NCBI GenBank assembly: GCA_003963115.1
Contig: RXJQ01000037.1
Span: 124,001-188,000 of the forward strand
DNA length: 64,000 bases
Origin: Burkholderiales bacterium
Lineage (GTDB): Bacteria > Pseudomonadota > Gammaproteobacteria > Burkholderiales > Burkholderiaceae_C
Direction: 5' to 3'
This document shows positions 27,554 to 35,520 of the stretch, piece after piece (within the stretch, counting starts at the first letter, position 1; every line of letters begins with the position of its first letter). The notes below the pieces were generated by a model. The model did no database searches, was not told where the DNA came from, and saw only the letters and a list, made by a program, of their open reading frames with translations. The position numbers and the translations under genes are program-made.

Positions 27554-28372
27554 TCAGCGCAGCACGTTGTAGGCGCTGGGATCATAGGTGCGCTTGAGCT
27601 CTCTGGAGACGATGGCATTGAGCCAGCGTTGCGGCAGCAGATTCGAGCCCAGCCAGGTCCGCCAGGCGTCGCGGCCATAAACGATCTTCACCCGCTTCTG
27701 GCGTATGCCTTTGATGACGTACTCGACAATATCTTCTGGTGGCGTTGTCAGGTACTGCTTGGCAAACGCTTGCCCTTCAGGCCGGCGAGCGATGTTGGTG
27801 GCAATGCCGCCTGGGTGAACGAGGTGCACGCTGATCGGGCTGTCATGCAGTTCCACCATCAGTGCTTCGGTGAAGCCCCGCACCGCGAACTTGCTGGCGC
27901 AATAGTCGGATGAATTGGGCGTGCCAATCAAGCCGAAGATGCTGGACACATTGACAATGGCGCCTTCCCTATTGGCCAGCAATTGAGGCAGAAATGCCTT
28001 GGTGCCATGCAGGACGCCAAAGAAGTTGATCCGCATGATGCGTTCGTAGTCCTCTTCGCTGGTGCGCCAGGTGGGCTGTACCGCGCCTTCGATGCCCGCG
28101 TTGTTGACCACGACATGAGCCTTGCCCAGCGTGGCGGAGACCTGATCGGCAAAGCCGTACATGGCGACCTTGTCGGCCACATCAAAGGCCAGGCTGGTCA
28201 CGCGCTTGGCCATGCCGGGCGGCAGCAGGCGCACGGTCTCGTCGAGTGCCTTGGCGTCGTAGTCGTTGAGCGCCAGCTTGGCCCCGAGTTTGGCGAAGGC
28301 CATGGCATAGGCGCGCCCCATGCCCGAGCCTGCGCCCGTGATGACCACGATCTTGTCCTTGAAGTCCTTCAT
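27554..28372 (-). CDS. Short-chain dehydrogenase (second of the pair)
   Basis: 272 aa classical SDR: TGAGSGMGRAYAM (NAD(P) site), NNAGIEGAVQ, and Ser-Tyr-Lys in SSIFGLIGTPNSSDYCASK. PGGIATNIARR follows. The ATG at 28372 is 5 bp after the preceding SDR stop, with GGGGTGAG as ribosome-binding site. It shares the layout and many residues (PGGI-TNIAR, KFAVRGFTEAL) with the upstream SDR, so the two look like an ancient tandem duplication. It probably oxidises an alcohol to the ketone used by the monooxygenase, or the reverse (inference). Confidence 0.9.
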   Translation of the reverse strand: MKDFKDKIVVITGAGSGMGRAYAMAFAKLGAKLALNDYDAKALDETVRLLPPGMAKRVTSLAFDVADKVAMYGFADQVSATLGKAHVVVNNAGIEGAVQPTWRTSEEDYERIMRINFFGVLHGTKAFLPQLLANREGAIVNVSSIFGLIGTPNSSDYCASKFAVRGFTEALMVELHDSPISVHLVHPGGIATNIARRPEGQAFAKQYLTTPPEDIVEYVIKGIRQKRVKIVYGRDAWRTWLGSNLLPQRWLNAIVSRELKRTYDPSAYNVLR

Positions 28373-28377
28373 CGATC

Positions 28378-29220
28378 TCACCCCACCATGATCTTGCGCG
28401 CCACGAAGGCCGACACCGGCTGGTACCAGGAGCCGAACAGACGCACCATCAGGTCCAGGATCTTGGCGTCCGGCCCCACGAGCACGCGGCGCTGGTTGCG
28501 CGCCACGGCACGCAGGATCTGACGTGCGGCGCTTTCGGCCGTGGTCACGTTCAAGGCCTTGTCAAAACGCGAGCGAGCGGCTTCGGCATCGGCACCCGTC
28601 TTGGCATTGAGGCTGCCATCCATGCGGGCATCACGGGCGATGTTGGTGCGGATGCCTCCCGGGTGCACGCAGGTGGCGCTCACGCCGCACTTCTCCAGAT
28701 CCAGCTCCTGCCGCAGGGCTTCGGTAAAGCCCCGCACCGCGAACTTGCTGGCGTTGTAAGTGCCTTGCGTGGGCGAGGCCAGCAGGCCGAACAGGCTGGA
28801 TGTGTTGATGACATGGCCTTCACCTGCCTTCTTGATGTGAGGCAGAAAGGCTTGCGTGCCCCACACCACGCCCCAGAAATTGATGCCCATGATCCACTGG
28901 AAGTCTTCGGGCTTGACAGTCTCCACAAAAGCACCCAGGGCCACGCCAGCGTTGTTGAAGATCAGGTTGACCTTGCCATGGTCGGCCACCACCTGGTCAG
29001 CCCAGGCAAACATGGCTTCGCGTTTGGCCACATCGAGCCTGGCGGTCGTTACCCTGACGCCCAGCTTGCCGGCCATGGCTGCGGTCTCAGCCAGCCCGGC
29101 CTCGTTGACGTCGCTAAGTGCCAGGTGGCAGCCACGCGAAGCCAGATCCAGTGCCAGCGTGCGGCCCATGCCCGAAGCCGCACCCGTGATCGCGGCAACC
29201 TTGTTCTTGAAATCCTTCAT
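28378..29220 (-). CDS. Short-chain dehydrogenase (first of the pair)
   Basis: 280 aa classical SDR: TGAASGMGRTLAL, NNAGVALGAFVE, SSLFGLLASPTQGTYNASK catalytic segment, then HPGGIRTNIARDAR. The start is ATG 29220; the two codons before it would need TTG. It lies 34 bp after the BVMO stop. Its N terminus MKDFKNKVAAITGAASGMGR closely parallels the next SDR. Substrate unknown; cyclic or steroid-like alcohols are plausible in a BVMO cluster. Confidence 0.9.
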   Translation of the reverse strand: MKDFKNKVAAITGAASGMGRTLALDLASRGCHLALSDVNEAGLAETAAMAGKLGVRVTTARLDVAKREAMFAWADQVVADHGKVNLIFNNAGVALGAFVETVKPEDFQWIMGINFWGVVWGTQAFLPHIKKAGEGHVINTSSLFGLLASPTQGTYNASKFAVRGFTEALRQELDLEKCGVSATCVHPGGIRTNIARDARMDGSLNAKTGADAEAARSRFDKALNVTTAESAARQILRAVARNQRRVLVGPDAKILDLMVRLFGSWYQPVSAFVARKIMVG

Positions 29221-29254
29221 CTCCAATGCCTTTCAATGCTTTTGTATTGCGTTC

Positions 29255-30712
29255 TCAGGTGAAGAGGTGGTGCGCGGGCTTGAAGGCCTGCGCCATGCGG
29301 CGGAAGGTGAAACTGAAGCCCGGGAACATCGCGATGACGTGCCCGCTCTTGCTCTGGTACCAGCTGTGGCAGCCGCCAGACTGCCACACCGTCTGCTTCA
29401 TCTCGCGGTGGATCATGGTGGTGTAGTCGTGCTCGGCCTCGGGCTTGACCTCGATGGCCTTGGCCTTGCGCGATTGCACGGCCTTGATGGCCCGCGTGAT
29501 GTACTCCATCTGCGCCTCGATCACGAAGATGGCCGATGTGTGGCCGATGCCCGTGTTGGGGCCGGTCACCACGAAGAGGTTGGGAAAGCCCGGCATGGTC
29601 GTGCCCAGGTAGGCACGCGGGAACTCGCTCCACACATCCTGCACCGAGCGGCCGCCTTTGCCAATGACCGGGTAGGAGATCACGCCGTCGGTGGCGTCAT
29701 AGCCCGTGGAGTAGACGATCAGGTCCAGGTCGATCTGCTTGCCCTGCGTCGTCAAGATGCCGCGCTCGTTGATCTCGGCGATGCCGTCATCCTTGGTGTG
29801 CAGGCTGACATTGGGCCGCGCCAGGGCAGGGTAGAGCGTGCTCGACAAGATGATGCGCTTGCAGCCAATGGTGTAGCCGGGCGTGACAGCGGCGCGCAGC
29901 TTGGGGTCTTTGAGCTGCTTGTGGATGTGGCGCAAGGCGGCTTTCTGGGCGACCGCATTGAGCAGGGTCTTGGAGTACTTGAAGCCGATCACGCGGCTTT
30001 CCAGCGACCAGTAGATGGCCGTGCGCAAGGCCTTGTAGACAAGCTTGGAGCCGAGCAAGGCGCGCTCCAAGCCCGAGAAGACGCGGTCAGGACGGGGCAG
30101 CACCCAGTGCGGTGTGCGCTGGAACACGTGCAGGTGGCCCACGTCCGGCGCGATGGCCGGGATCACCTGGGCCGCGCTGGCGCCACTGCCGATGATGGCC
30201 ACGCGCTTGCCCTTGTAGTCGTAGTCGTGGCCCCAGGAGTTGGTGTGGAAGCTGCGGCCCTTGAAGGTGTCGCGACCCTTGAAGTTTGGGATCACCGGCG
30301 TGCTCAAGGGCCCCGAGGCGTTGATGAGGAACTTGGCCTGGAAGGTGCCGGCGCCATCGGTCAGCACGCGCCAGACCTGCTGGGCCTCATCCCACTCGAC
30401 ACGGTTCACGTTCGCATTGAGCCGAACCTTCTCATCGAGCTTGTGCTTGGCGATCACGTACTTGGTGTACTCGACCAGTTCATGCTGCTCGGCAAACATC
30501 TGCGACCACTTGTAGGGCTCGAAGGACAGCGAGTAAAGCGGCGACTGCACGTCCACCGCGGCGCCGGGGTAGCTATTCTGGCTCCAGGTGCCGCCGATCC
30601 AGGCTCGGCGCTCCAGCATCAGGAAATCCTCGATGCCCAAATTCTTGAGGTTGACAGCGGCGGCCTGACCGCCAAAGCCGCTGCCGATGATGATCGCGGT
30701 GTACGTCTGCAT
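29255..30712 (-). CDS. Flavin-dependent monooxygenase, Baeyer-Villiger type
   Basis: 485 aa class B flavoprotein. It has a FAD site at GSGFGGQ (residues 10-16), the BVMO fingerprint FxGxxxHxxxW satisfied by Phe150, Gly152, His156 and Trp160, and an NADPH site GSGASAAQVI at about 175-184. It inserts oxygen next to a ketone using NADPH and O2. It is transcribed divergently from a TetR-family gene across twin operators and heads the operon with two SDRs and an esterase-like hydrolase. That gene order fits an alcohol to ketone to lactone/ester to acid route. A GTG four codons upstream is an alternative start. Confidence 0.9.
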   Translation of the reverse strand: MQTYTAIIIGSGFGGQAAAVNLKNLGIEDFLMLERRAWIGGTWSQNSYPGAAVDVQSPLYSLSFEPYKWSQMFAEQHELVEYTKYVIAKHKLDEKVRLNANVNRVEWDEAQQVWRVLTDGAGTFQAKFLINASGPLSTPVIPNFKGRDTFKGRSFHTNSWGHDYDYKGKRVAIIGSGASAAQVIPAIAPDVGHLHVFQRTPHWVLPRPDRVFSGLERALLGSKLVYKALRTAIYWSLESRVIGFKYSKTLLNAVAQKAALRHIHKQLKDPKLRAAVTPGYTIGCKRIILSSTLYPALARPNVSLHTKDDGIAEINERGILTTQGKQIDLDLIVYSTGYDATDGVISYPVIGKGGRSVQDVWSEFPRAYLGTTMPGFPNLFVVTGPNTGIGHTSAIFVIEAQMEYITRAIKAVQSRKAKAIEVKPEAEHDYTTMIHREMKQTVWQSGGCHSWYQSKSGHVIAMFPGFSFTFRRMAQAFKPAHHLFT

Positions 30713-30743
30713 GCTTTTCGCCACGAGAAAAAATCTTTGAAAG

Positions 30744-30761
30744 TGAAGATGATTGTCGTCA
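30744..30761. promoter_or_regulatory. TetR operator copy 1
   Basis: TGAAGATGATTGTCGTCA matches the second 18-mer (30771-30788) at 16 of 18 positions, with a start-to-start distance of 27 bp. It lies just downstream of the -10 of the BVMO promoter, so repressor bound here would block that transcript. Confidence 0.75.
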
Positions 30762-30789
30762 GTTTACAAGTGACGACGATTGTCGTCAA
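30761..30789 (-). promoter_or_regulatory. Promoter of the BVMO operon
   Basis: On the minus strand TTGACG (30789-30784) and TAAACT (30766-30761) are 17 bp apart. The palindromic operator sits within it. A weaker plus-strand pair, TTTACA and TCAAAT, also 17 bp apart, could serve tetR, giving an almost leaderless message. Confidence 0.6.
30771..30788. promoter_or_regulatory. TetR operator copy 2
   Basis: TGACGAC-GATT-GTCGTCA is a perfect 7-bp inverted repeat. It overlaps the -35 and spacer of the minus-strand promoter and lies just before the tetR ATG at 30798, a standard position for divergent TetR control. Confidence 0.8.
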
Positions 30790-30797
30790 ATACAAGC

Positions 30798-31454
30798 ATG
30801 AAAACGAATGCTTCCCGTGACGACAAAGGCCGGGTCTACGCCGGCGAAAACCAGGAGGAGCGGCGTGCGCGCCGACGTCAGCAGTTCCTGGACGCGGGCC
30901 TGGAGGTGTTCGGCACGCTGGGCTATCGCGGCGCGACGGTGCGCATCCTGTGCCGCCGGGCCGAGCTGACAGACCGCTATTTCTACGAGTCCTTCGACAC
31001 CACGGAGGACCTGCTGATGGCGGTCTATCGGCAGCAGTGCGGTGCGCTGGAGCACGCGGTGCTGGAAGCGATCGCGATGACACGTGAGCAGGGCGATTTG
31101 ATGGCAGCTGTTGAGTCCGGCCTGGACGCCATCTTCCGCCTGGTGTCGGACGCGCGCATGGCCCGCATCGTGTGGGTCGAGGTGCTGGGTGTGAGCCCGC
31201 GCGTGGACAAGATGTACAACGACACGCTGGTGGGTTTTGCCAACCTCGTGATCATGGTGGCCCGCCAGCGCTACCCCGACATGGACATCGACGAAGACGA
31301 AGCCCGCATGGTGGGCATTGCCGTGGCCGGCGCCGTCAGCCAGTGCGTGCTGCACTGGTTGCTGGGCGGCTACCGGGAGAGCAGGGCCACGATGGTGTCG
31401 GCCACATCTCGCGTGTTCAAAGGCCTGCTGAGCACCTTGCCGCGCTCAGTGTGA
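30798..31454 (+). CDS. TetR/AcrR-family repressor
   Basis: 218 aa. The N-terminal helix-turn-helix is RRQQFLDAGLEVFGTLGYRGATVRILCRRAELTDRYFYE in pattern, with the TetR-type Y-FYESF recognition helix at about residues 30-65; the remainder is a helical ligand domain. It probably represses both itself and the divergent BVMO operon, with a pathway ketone or alcohol as inducer (inference). The ATG at 30798 was chosen; earlier TTG codons fall inside the operator. Its tail overlaps the convergent sensor kinase by 9 bp. Confidence 0.92.
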   Translation: MKTNASRDDKGRVYAGENQEERRARRRQQFLDAGLEVFGTLGYRGATVRILCRRAELTDRYFYESFDTTEDLLMAVYRQQCGALEHAVLEAIAMTREQGDLMAAVESGLDAIFRLVSDARMARIVWVEVLGVSPRVDKMYNDTLVGFANLVIMVARQRYPDMDIDEDEARMVGIAVAGAVSQCVLHWLLGGYRESRATMVSATSRVFKGLLSTLPRSV

Positions 31455-34400
31455 GCGCCATTTGGCCAGCAGCGCAAACAGCTCGGCAGGCATGAAGGGC
31501 TTGCTGATGTAGTCGTTCATGCCGGCTTGCAGACACTTGTCCCTGTCGGTGCTCATGGCGTTGGCCGTCATGGCGATGATGGGCAAGTCCTTGGAGAGCG
31601 TGTCGCGGATGCGCCTGGAGGCTTCGTACCCGCTCATCTCCGGCATCTGGCAGTCCATCAGCACGAGGTCGAAAGGCTCGCTCTCCACCTTGGCCAGGGC
31701 CTCCTTGCCGTTCTCCGCGATCACCACATTGACCCCTGCCACATCGGAGAGCAAGTCCACCGCCAGCAGTTGGTTGATGTCGTTGTCCTCGACCAGCAGC
31801 ACACGCATGCCGCGTATCTGCGCCAGGGCCTGCGCTTCCTTCTGCTGGTCTTCAGGAGCTTGGGGCGTGGCGACAGGGGCATGAACCTGCCCATAGATGC
31901 GGGTCATGGCGTCCAGCAGAGACGAGGCACTCACGGGCTTGGTCAGATAACCGTCGAGCTTTTCCTGCATGGCGCGCTGCTGGGTTTCATCGTCGCCATA
32001 AGCCGTCACCATGAGCAGGCGCGGCTGCACCGCCAGATTGGGCATCTGCCTGATGCGCCGCGCGGCCTCGAACCCGTCCATATCGGGCAACTTCCAGTCC
32101 AGCAGCACGAGGTCGTAGGGCATGGTGGCCCGGGCGCTTTCCAGCGCCATCAGGCCCGACTGGGCCGATGCAGCAAGGGTGGGGCGGTAGCCCAGGCTCT
32201 CAAGCAGATGCTGGAAGATCTCGCGTGCATTGGCGCTGTCTTCGACGACGAGGATGCGCAGATGGCGCAGGTCAGGCGTGGGCTCCAGGGCCTGGCGCGC
32301 ATGGTGCCCGAGGCCGAACTGCGCATCGAAATAGAACTCGCTGCCTCGACCCAATTGGCTCTTGACGCCGATCTCGCCGCCCATCAGCTCAACCAGTTGC
32401 TTGCTGATGGCCAGGCCCAGGCCCGTGCCACCGAATTTGCGCGTGACGGTCGTGTCAGCCTGGCTGAAGGGTTGGAACAGGCGCGAGACCTGTTGCTCAT
32501 CCATGCCGATGCCCGTGTCCCGCACGGAGACAAGCAGGTGAGCCTGCTGACTGTCCACCGACAACGGCCGGATGCTCAAGAGCACCTCTCCTTCGCTGGT
32601 GAACTTGATGGCGTTGCTGCACAGATTGGTCAGCACCTGGCCCAGCCGCAAGGGGTCGCCCACCAGGGCTTGCGGCACATCGGCCGCGACGTCCAGCAAG
32701 AAGGTGAGGCCCTTCTCCTGGGCTTTCGGTGCGGCGATCGTGGTGACCTGGTTGAGCACGTCTTCGAGCCGGAACTCGATGCGCTCCATGTGCAGTTTGC
32801 CGGACTCGATCTTGGAGAAGTCGAGGATGTCATTGATGATGCCCAGCAAGGACAGGGCCGACCCCTTGGCCTTCTGCAGATAGTCGCGCTGCTTGTCATT
32901 CAGCTCGGTGCGCAAGGTCAGGTCGGTCATGCCCAGGACGGCGTTCATGGGTGTGCGGATTTCATGGCTCATATTGGCCAGGAACTCGCTCTTGGCCTGG
33001 GTGGCCGCCTTGGCCAGTTGCAGTGCCGATTCGAGGTCGCGTGTGCGGGTGTCGACCAGCTGCTGCAGATTGGTTCGGTGGGCCAGCAACTCCTGCTCGG
33101 TGCGTTTGATGTCGTCGATGTTGGTGCAGGTGCCGAACCACTTGAAGATGCGGCCCTCGGCGTCCAGCGCCGGTACGCCGCGAATCAGCCACCAGAGGTA
33201 GGCGCCATCGGCGCGCCGCAACCGGCATTCAAGAGCATAGGCGCCAAAGTGCTCGACGGCGTGCTGCCAAGCCTGCTTGGCGCGCTGCTGGTCGTCGGGG
33301 TGGAAAGGCTTGAGCCACCCCTCGCCATAGCACTCCTCCAGCGTCAAGCCGGTGTAGTCCACCCATTGCTGGTTGAGGTAGATGGCTTGTCCATCGGCGT
33401 CGAAGACCCAGACGATCTGGGGCATGGACTCGGCCAGCAGGCGGAACTCCTGCTCGCTGGCAGCCAGCGCCAATTCGTTGCGCTTGCGCTCCGTGATGTC
33501 GATGAAGCTGGCCCGCAGCAGCTTGCGCCCCTCTGCGGGCAGGCGGGTCAGCCGAACCTCGCAGGTGAGGTCGCGGCCATCGGCAGTGTGCACATCGCGC
33601 AGGAAGCAGAGATTCTCGCCGTGGATGACACGTTGGGTGTTGGCGTTGACCCTGTCTTCAATGGCTGCTCTGTCCACATGCCTGGCCGGATAGAACCGGG
33701 CAGGCCCAGCCTTCATCAACTCTTCCTTGCTGCACCCAAACAGAAGCTCTGCCGCTTTGTTGGCATCAATGAAGCGGTTGAGTTCGGCGTCCATGAGCAC
33801 GATGGCATCCGGGGCGTTTTCGACCACCACGCGCAGCATGGCCTCGCTGGCACTCAAGGCGGCGAACGATTGCCTCAGTCTCTTGGATGTGTCGTTGATG
33901 GCGTGCGTGACCAAGCTCAGTTCATCCGAATGGCCTTTGGTATCGATGTCGCGATGCAGTGCAAGCGGCTCGTCGGACCCCGTGGCCTGCAGATTGCGCG
34001 AGTAGTCGGCGATCTTCTTGAGGTGGCGCCCAACCAGGATCTGGAACAGATACAGGATGAACAGCGAGACGAGAAAGGTCTTGATGCCCTGGGTGACCAG
34101 GATGACCAGCACCTTGTCGAACATGCGCTGGTAGACGCCGTCCAGGTTGGCCATGGCAACGACCTTCCCAATGACCAGGGTCTTGTCCCGGTGCGAGAAC
34201 TCCAGCGGGAACTCGTCCGAGATGACCCGCTCGGATCGCCTGGTCCCGACCGACACCAGCGCCCGATGGTCTTCCCCCTGCACCTCGATGTACTGCATGT
34301 CGGGCAGGCGCAAGATGCCGTCGAGCTGCAACTGCAGATCCTTCTTGCTCTCGACCCAGACGCTGTGGGCCAGGCTGCTGGCGTAGCTGGTGCGTATCCT

Positions 34401-34541
34401 CTGGAGCGACGACTCAAGGTCATGAACGTCGCGCTTGAAATCCAGCGTGAGCTGCAAAACGGTGGACAGCAGGGTGACCACCGAACTGAACAGCAAGATA
34501 TAGATGGCGAGGCGGCGACCTATGCTGTATTGAGGGAACAC
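31446..34541 (-). CDS. Hybrid sensor histidine kinase with two receiver domains
   Basis: 1031 aa. In order: TM1 (about 11-33), a periplasmic domain of ~115 residues, TM2 (about 155-177), HAMP, PAS (about 240-350), PAS/PAC (about 360-485), coiled coil, HisKA with FLANMSHEIRTPMNAVLGM, HATPase (NLCSNAIKFTSEG, RDTGIGMD, GTGLGLAISK), receiver 1 (DLVLLDWKLPDMDG) and receiver 2 (DLVLMDCQMPEMSG). No Hpt domain is attached, so phosphotransfer needs an external partner. The gene sits 24 bp downstream of a periplasmic solute-binding protein that may deliver its ligand. Confidence 0.92.
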   Translation of the reverse strand: MFPQYSIGRRLAIYILLFSSVVTLLSTVLQLTLDFKRDVHDLESSLQRIRTSYASSLAHSVWVESKKDLQLQLDGILRLPDMQYIEVQGEDHRALVSVGTRRSERVISDEFPLEFSHRDKTLVIGKVVAMANLDGVYQRMFDKVLVILVTQGIKTFLVSLFILYLFQILVGRHLKKIADYSRNLQATGSDEPLALHRDIDTKGHSDELSLVTHAINDTSKRLRQSFAALSASEAMLRVVVENAPDAIVLMDAELNRFIDANKAAELLFGCSKEELMKAGPARFYPARHVDRAAIEDRVNANTQRVIHGENLCFLRDVHTADGRDLTCEVRLTRLPAEGRKLLRASFIDITERKRNELALAASEQEFRLLAESMPQIVWVFDADGQAIYLNQQWVDYTGLTLEECYGEGWLKPFHPDDQQRAKQAWQHAVEHFGAYALECRLRRADGAYLWWLIRGVPALDAEGRIFKWFGTCTNIDDIKRTEQELLAHRTNLQQLVDTRTRDLESALQLAKAATQAKSEFLANMSHEIRTPMNAVLGMTDLTLRTELNDKQRDYLQKAKGSALSLLGIINDILDFSKIESGKLHMERIEFRLEDVLNQVTTIAAPKAQEKGLTFLLDVAADVPQALVGDPLRLGQVLTNLCSNAIKFTSEGEVLLSIRPLSVDSQQAHLLVSVRDTGIGMDEQQVSRLFQPFSQADTTVTRKFGGTGLGLAISKQLVELMGGEIGVKSQLGRGSEFYFDAQFGLGHHARQALEPTPDLRHLRILVVEDSANAREIFQHLLESLGYRPTLAASAQSGLMALESARATMPYDLVLLDWKLPDMDGFEAARRIRQMPNLAVQPRLLMVTAYGDDETQQRAMQEKLDGYLTKPVSASSLLDAMTRIYGQVHAPVATPQAPEDQQKEAQALAQIRGMRVLLVEDNDINQLLAVDLLSDVAGVNVVIAENGKEALAKVESEPFDLVLMDCQMPEMSGYEASRRIRDTLSKDLPIIAMTANAMSTDRDKCLQAGMNDYISKPFMPAELFALLAKWRSH

Positions 34542-34565
34542 GCTGGCATCCGATGATTGGATTGA

Positions 34566-35303
34566 TCAATGATGGTGGTGCAACCTGAACTGGGTGATGG
34601 TGTCCGCGTAGAGCTTCTGATACGTGCCATCCTGCTTCATGCTCCGGATGGCCGCGGTGATGGACGGAATCAAGTCGGCGTGCTGCTTGTTGAGATAGGG
34701 ATACCAATCGCCTTCGAGGAGCGAGGGCTCCAGGATCTTGAGGTTGGTGTAGCCCATCTTTTCCATCATGGCCCGTCCCTGCATTTCTTCGAGGACGATG
34801 ATGTCGACCTTCTGGTTTTGCAGCATCTTGATGAGCTGGTCCACCGTTTCAACCGATGACAGAGAGCGCGTACCCACCACTGTGCGCTCGATGATTTTCC
34901 AGCCCGTCAGGATACCCACGTCGTAAGGCTTCAGGCTGTCAGCGCCCTTGACCGTAAAATCAACGCTGCGAGAAAACACCTTCATCTTGTAGTCCAGGAC
35001 GGCCTCAGGCACGCGGACCAGATTGGGGTAGGTCTTGTCCAGGCCGGCGATGCGGCAGACATCACCATCGTCAATGCCGCTGTTGGCGTTGCTCAAGGCC
35101 CGCTCGGCCGGGAGCGACTGGATCTTGAAAGTCAGGCCCGTGCGTTTGCCCAACTCCTTGTAAAGCAGGTCGATGAAGCCGTTCTGCTCAGGTGTGGTGA
35201 AGGGCGGGTAATACGAAGAATTGATGACCAGCGTCTGCCCCGCCTGACTGGGCACGCAAACGCATGCCAACAACATCAACGCGAAAAGGCGGTAGATCTT
35301 CAT
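34566..35303 (-). CDS. Periplasmic solute-binding protein, SBP_bac_3 family
   Basis: 245 aa with a signal peptide (about 1-22, ending VPSQAGQ), then TLVINSSYYPPFTTPEQNGFIDLLYKEL and the two-lobed amino-acid-binding fold, with QDGTYQKLYADTITQF near the end. No ABC permease or ATPase is next to it. Its downstream neighbour is the hybrid kinase, so it looks like a sensor accessory rather than a transport protein. The natural C terminus is LHHHH, an oddity that might bind metal. Confidence 0.87.
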   Translation of the reverse strand: MKIYRLFALMLLACVCVPSQAGQTLVINSSYYPPFTTPEQNGFIDLLYKELGKRTGLTFKIQSLPAERALSNANSGIDDGDVCRIAGLDKTYPNLVRVPEAVLDYKMKVFSRSVDFTVKGADSLKPYDVGILTGWKIIERTVVGTRSLSSVETVDQLIKMLQNQKVDIIVLEEMQGRAMMEKMGYTNLKILEPSLLEGDWYPYLNKQHADLIPSITAAIRSMKQDGTYQKLYADTITQFRLHHHH

Positions 35304-35460
35304 GTTTTCCCATTTTCTTGATATGGGTTAATTTTGGACCTCGGCTTGGGCCCTTTGGCATGGGGACCGAGTGTCGGCGCTATCCATGACTTAAGCAAGG
35401 CCTAAGCATTCATGGGCACAGTGCGATCGGGCCGCGCTCGCCAGGCCGGCCATTTCGTCA

Positions 35461-35478
35461 TTGACACAGTTCTGTCAT
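35461..35478 (+). promoter_or_regulatory. Pho box upstream of pstS
   Basis: TTGACAC-AGTT-CTGTCAT consists of two direct 7-mers at 11-bp spacing. The second is identical to the PhoB consensus half-site CTGTCAT and the first matches it at five of seven positions, allowing C or T at the last. It lies 43-60 bp before the pstS ATG, where it would replace the -35. PhoB itself is not in the window. Confidence 0.65.
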
Positions 35479-35520
35479 TTTGATCAGCGATCCTCTGGAA
35501 ACCTTCACTTGAGGTTTTTT

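Noticed and set aside
31527-34556. Very long open frame antisense to the hybrid kinase
   Set aside because: It mirrors the kinase codons in a high-GC gene and its translation has no domain pattern, being rich in Gly, Gln, Ala, His and Arg as antisense frames usually are.
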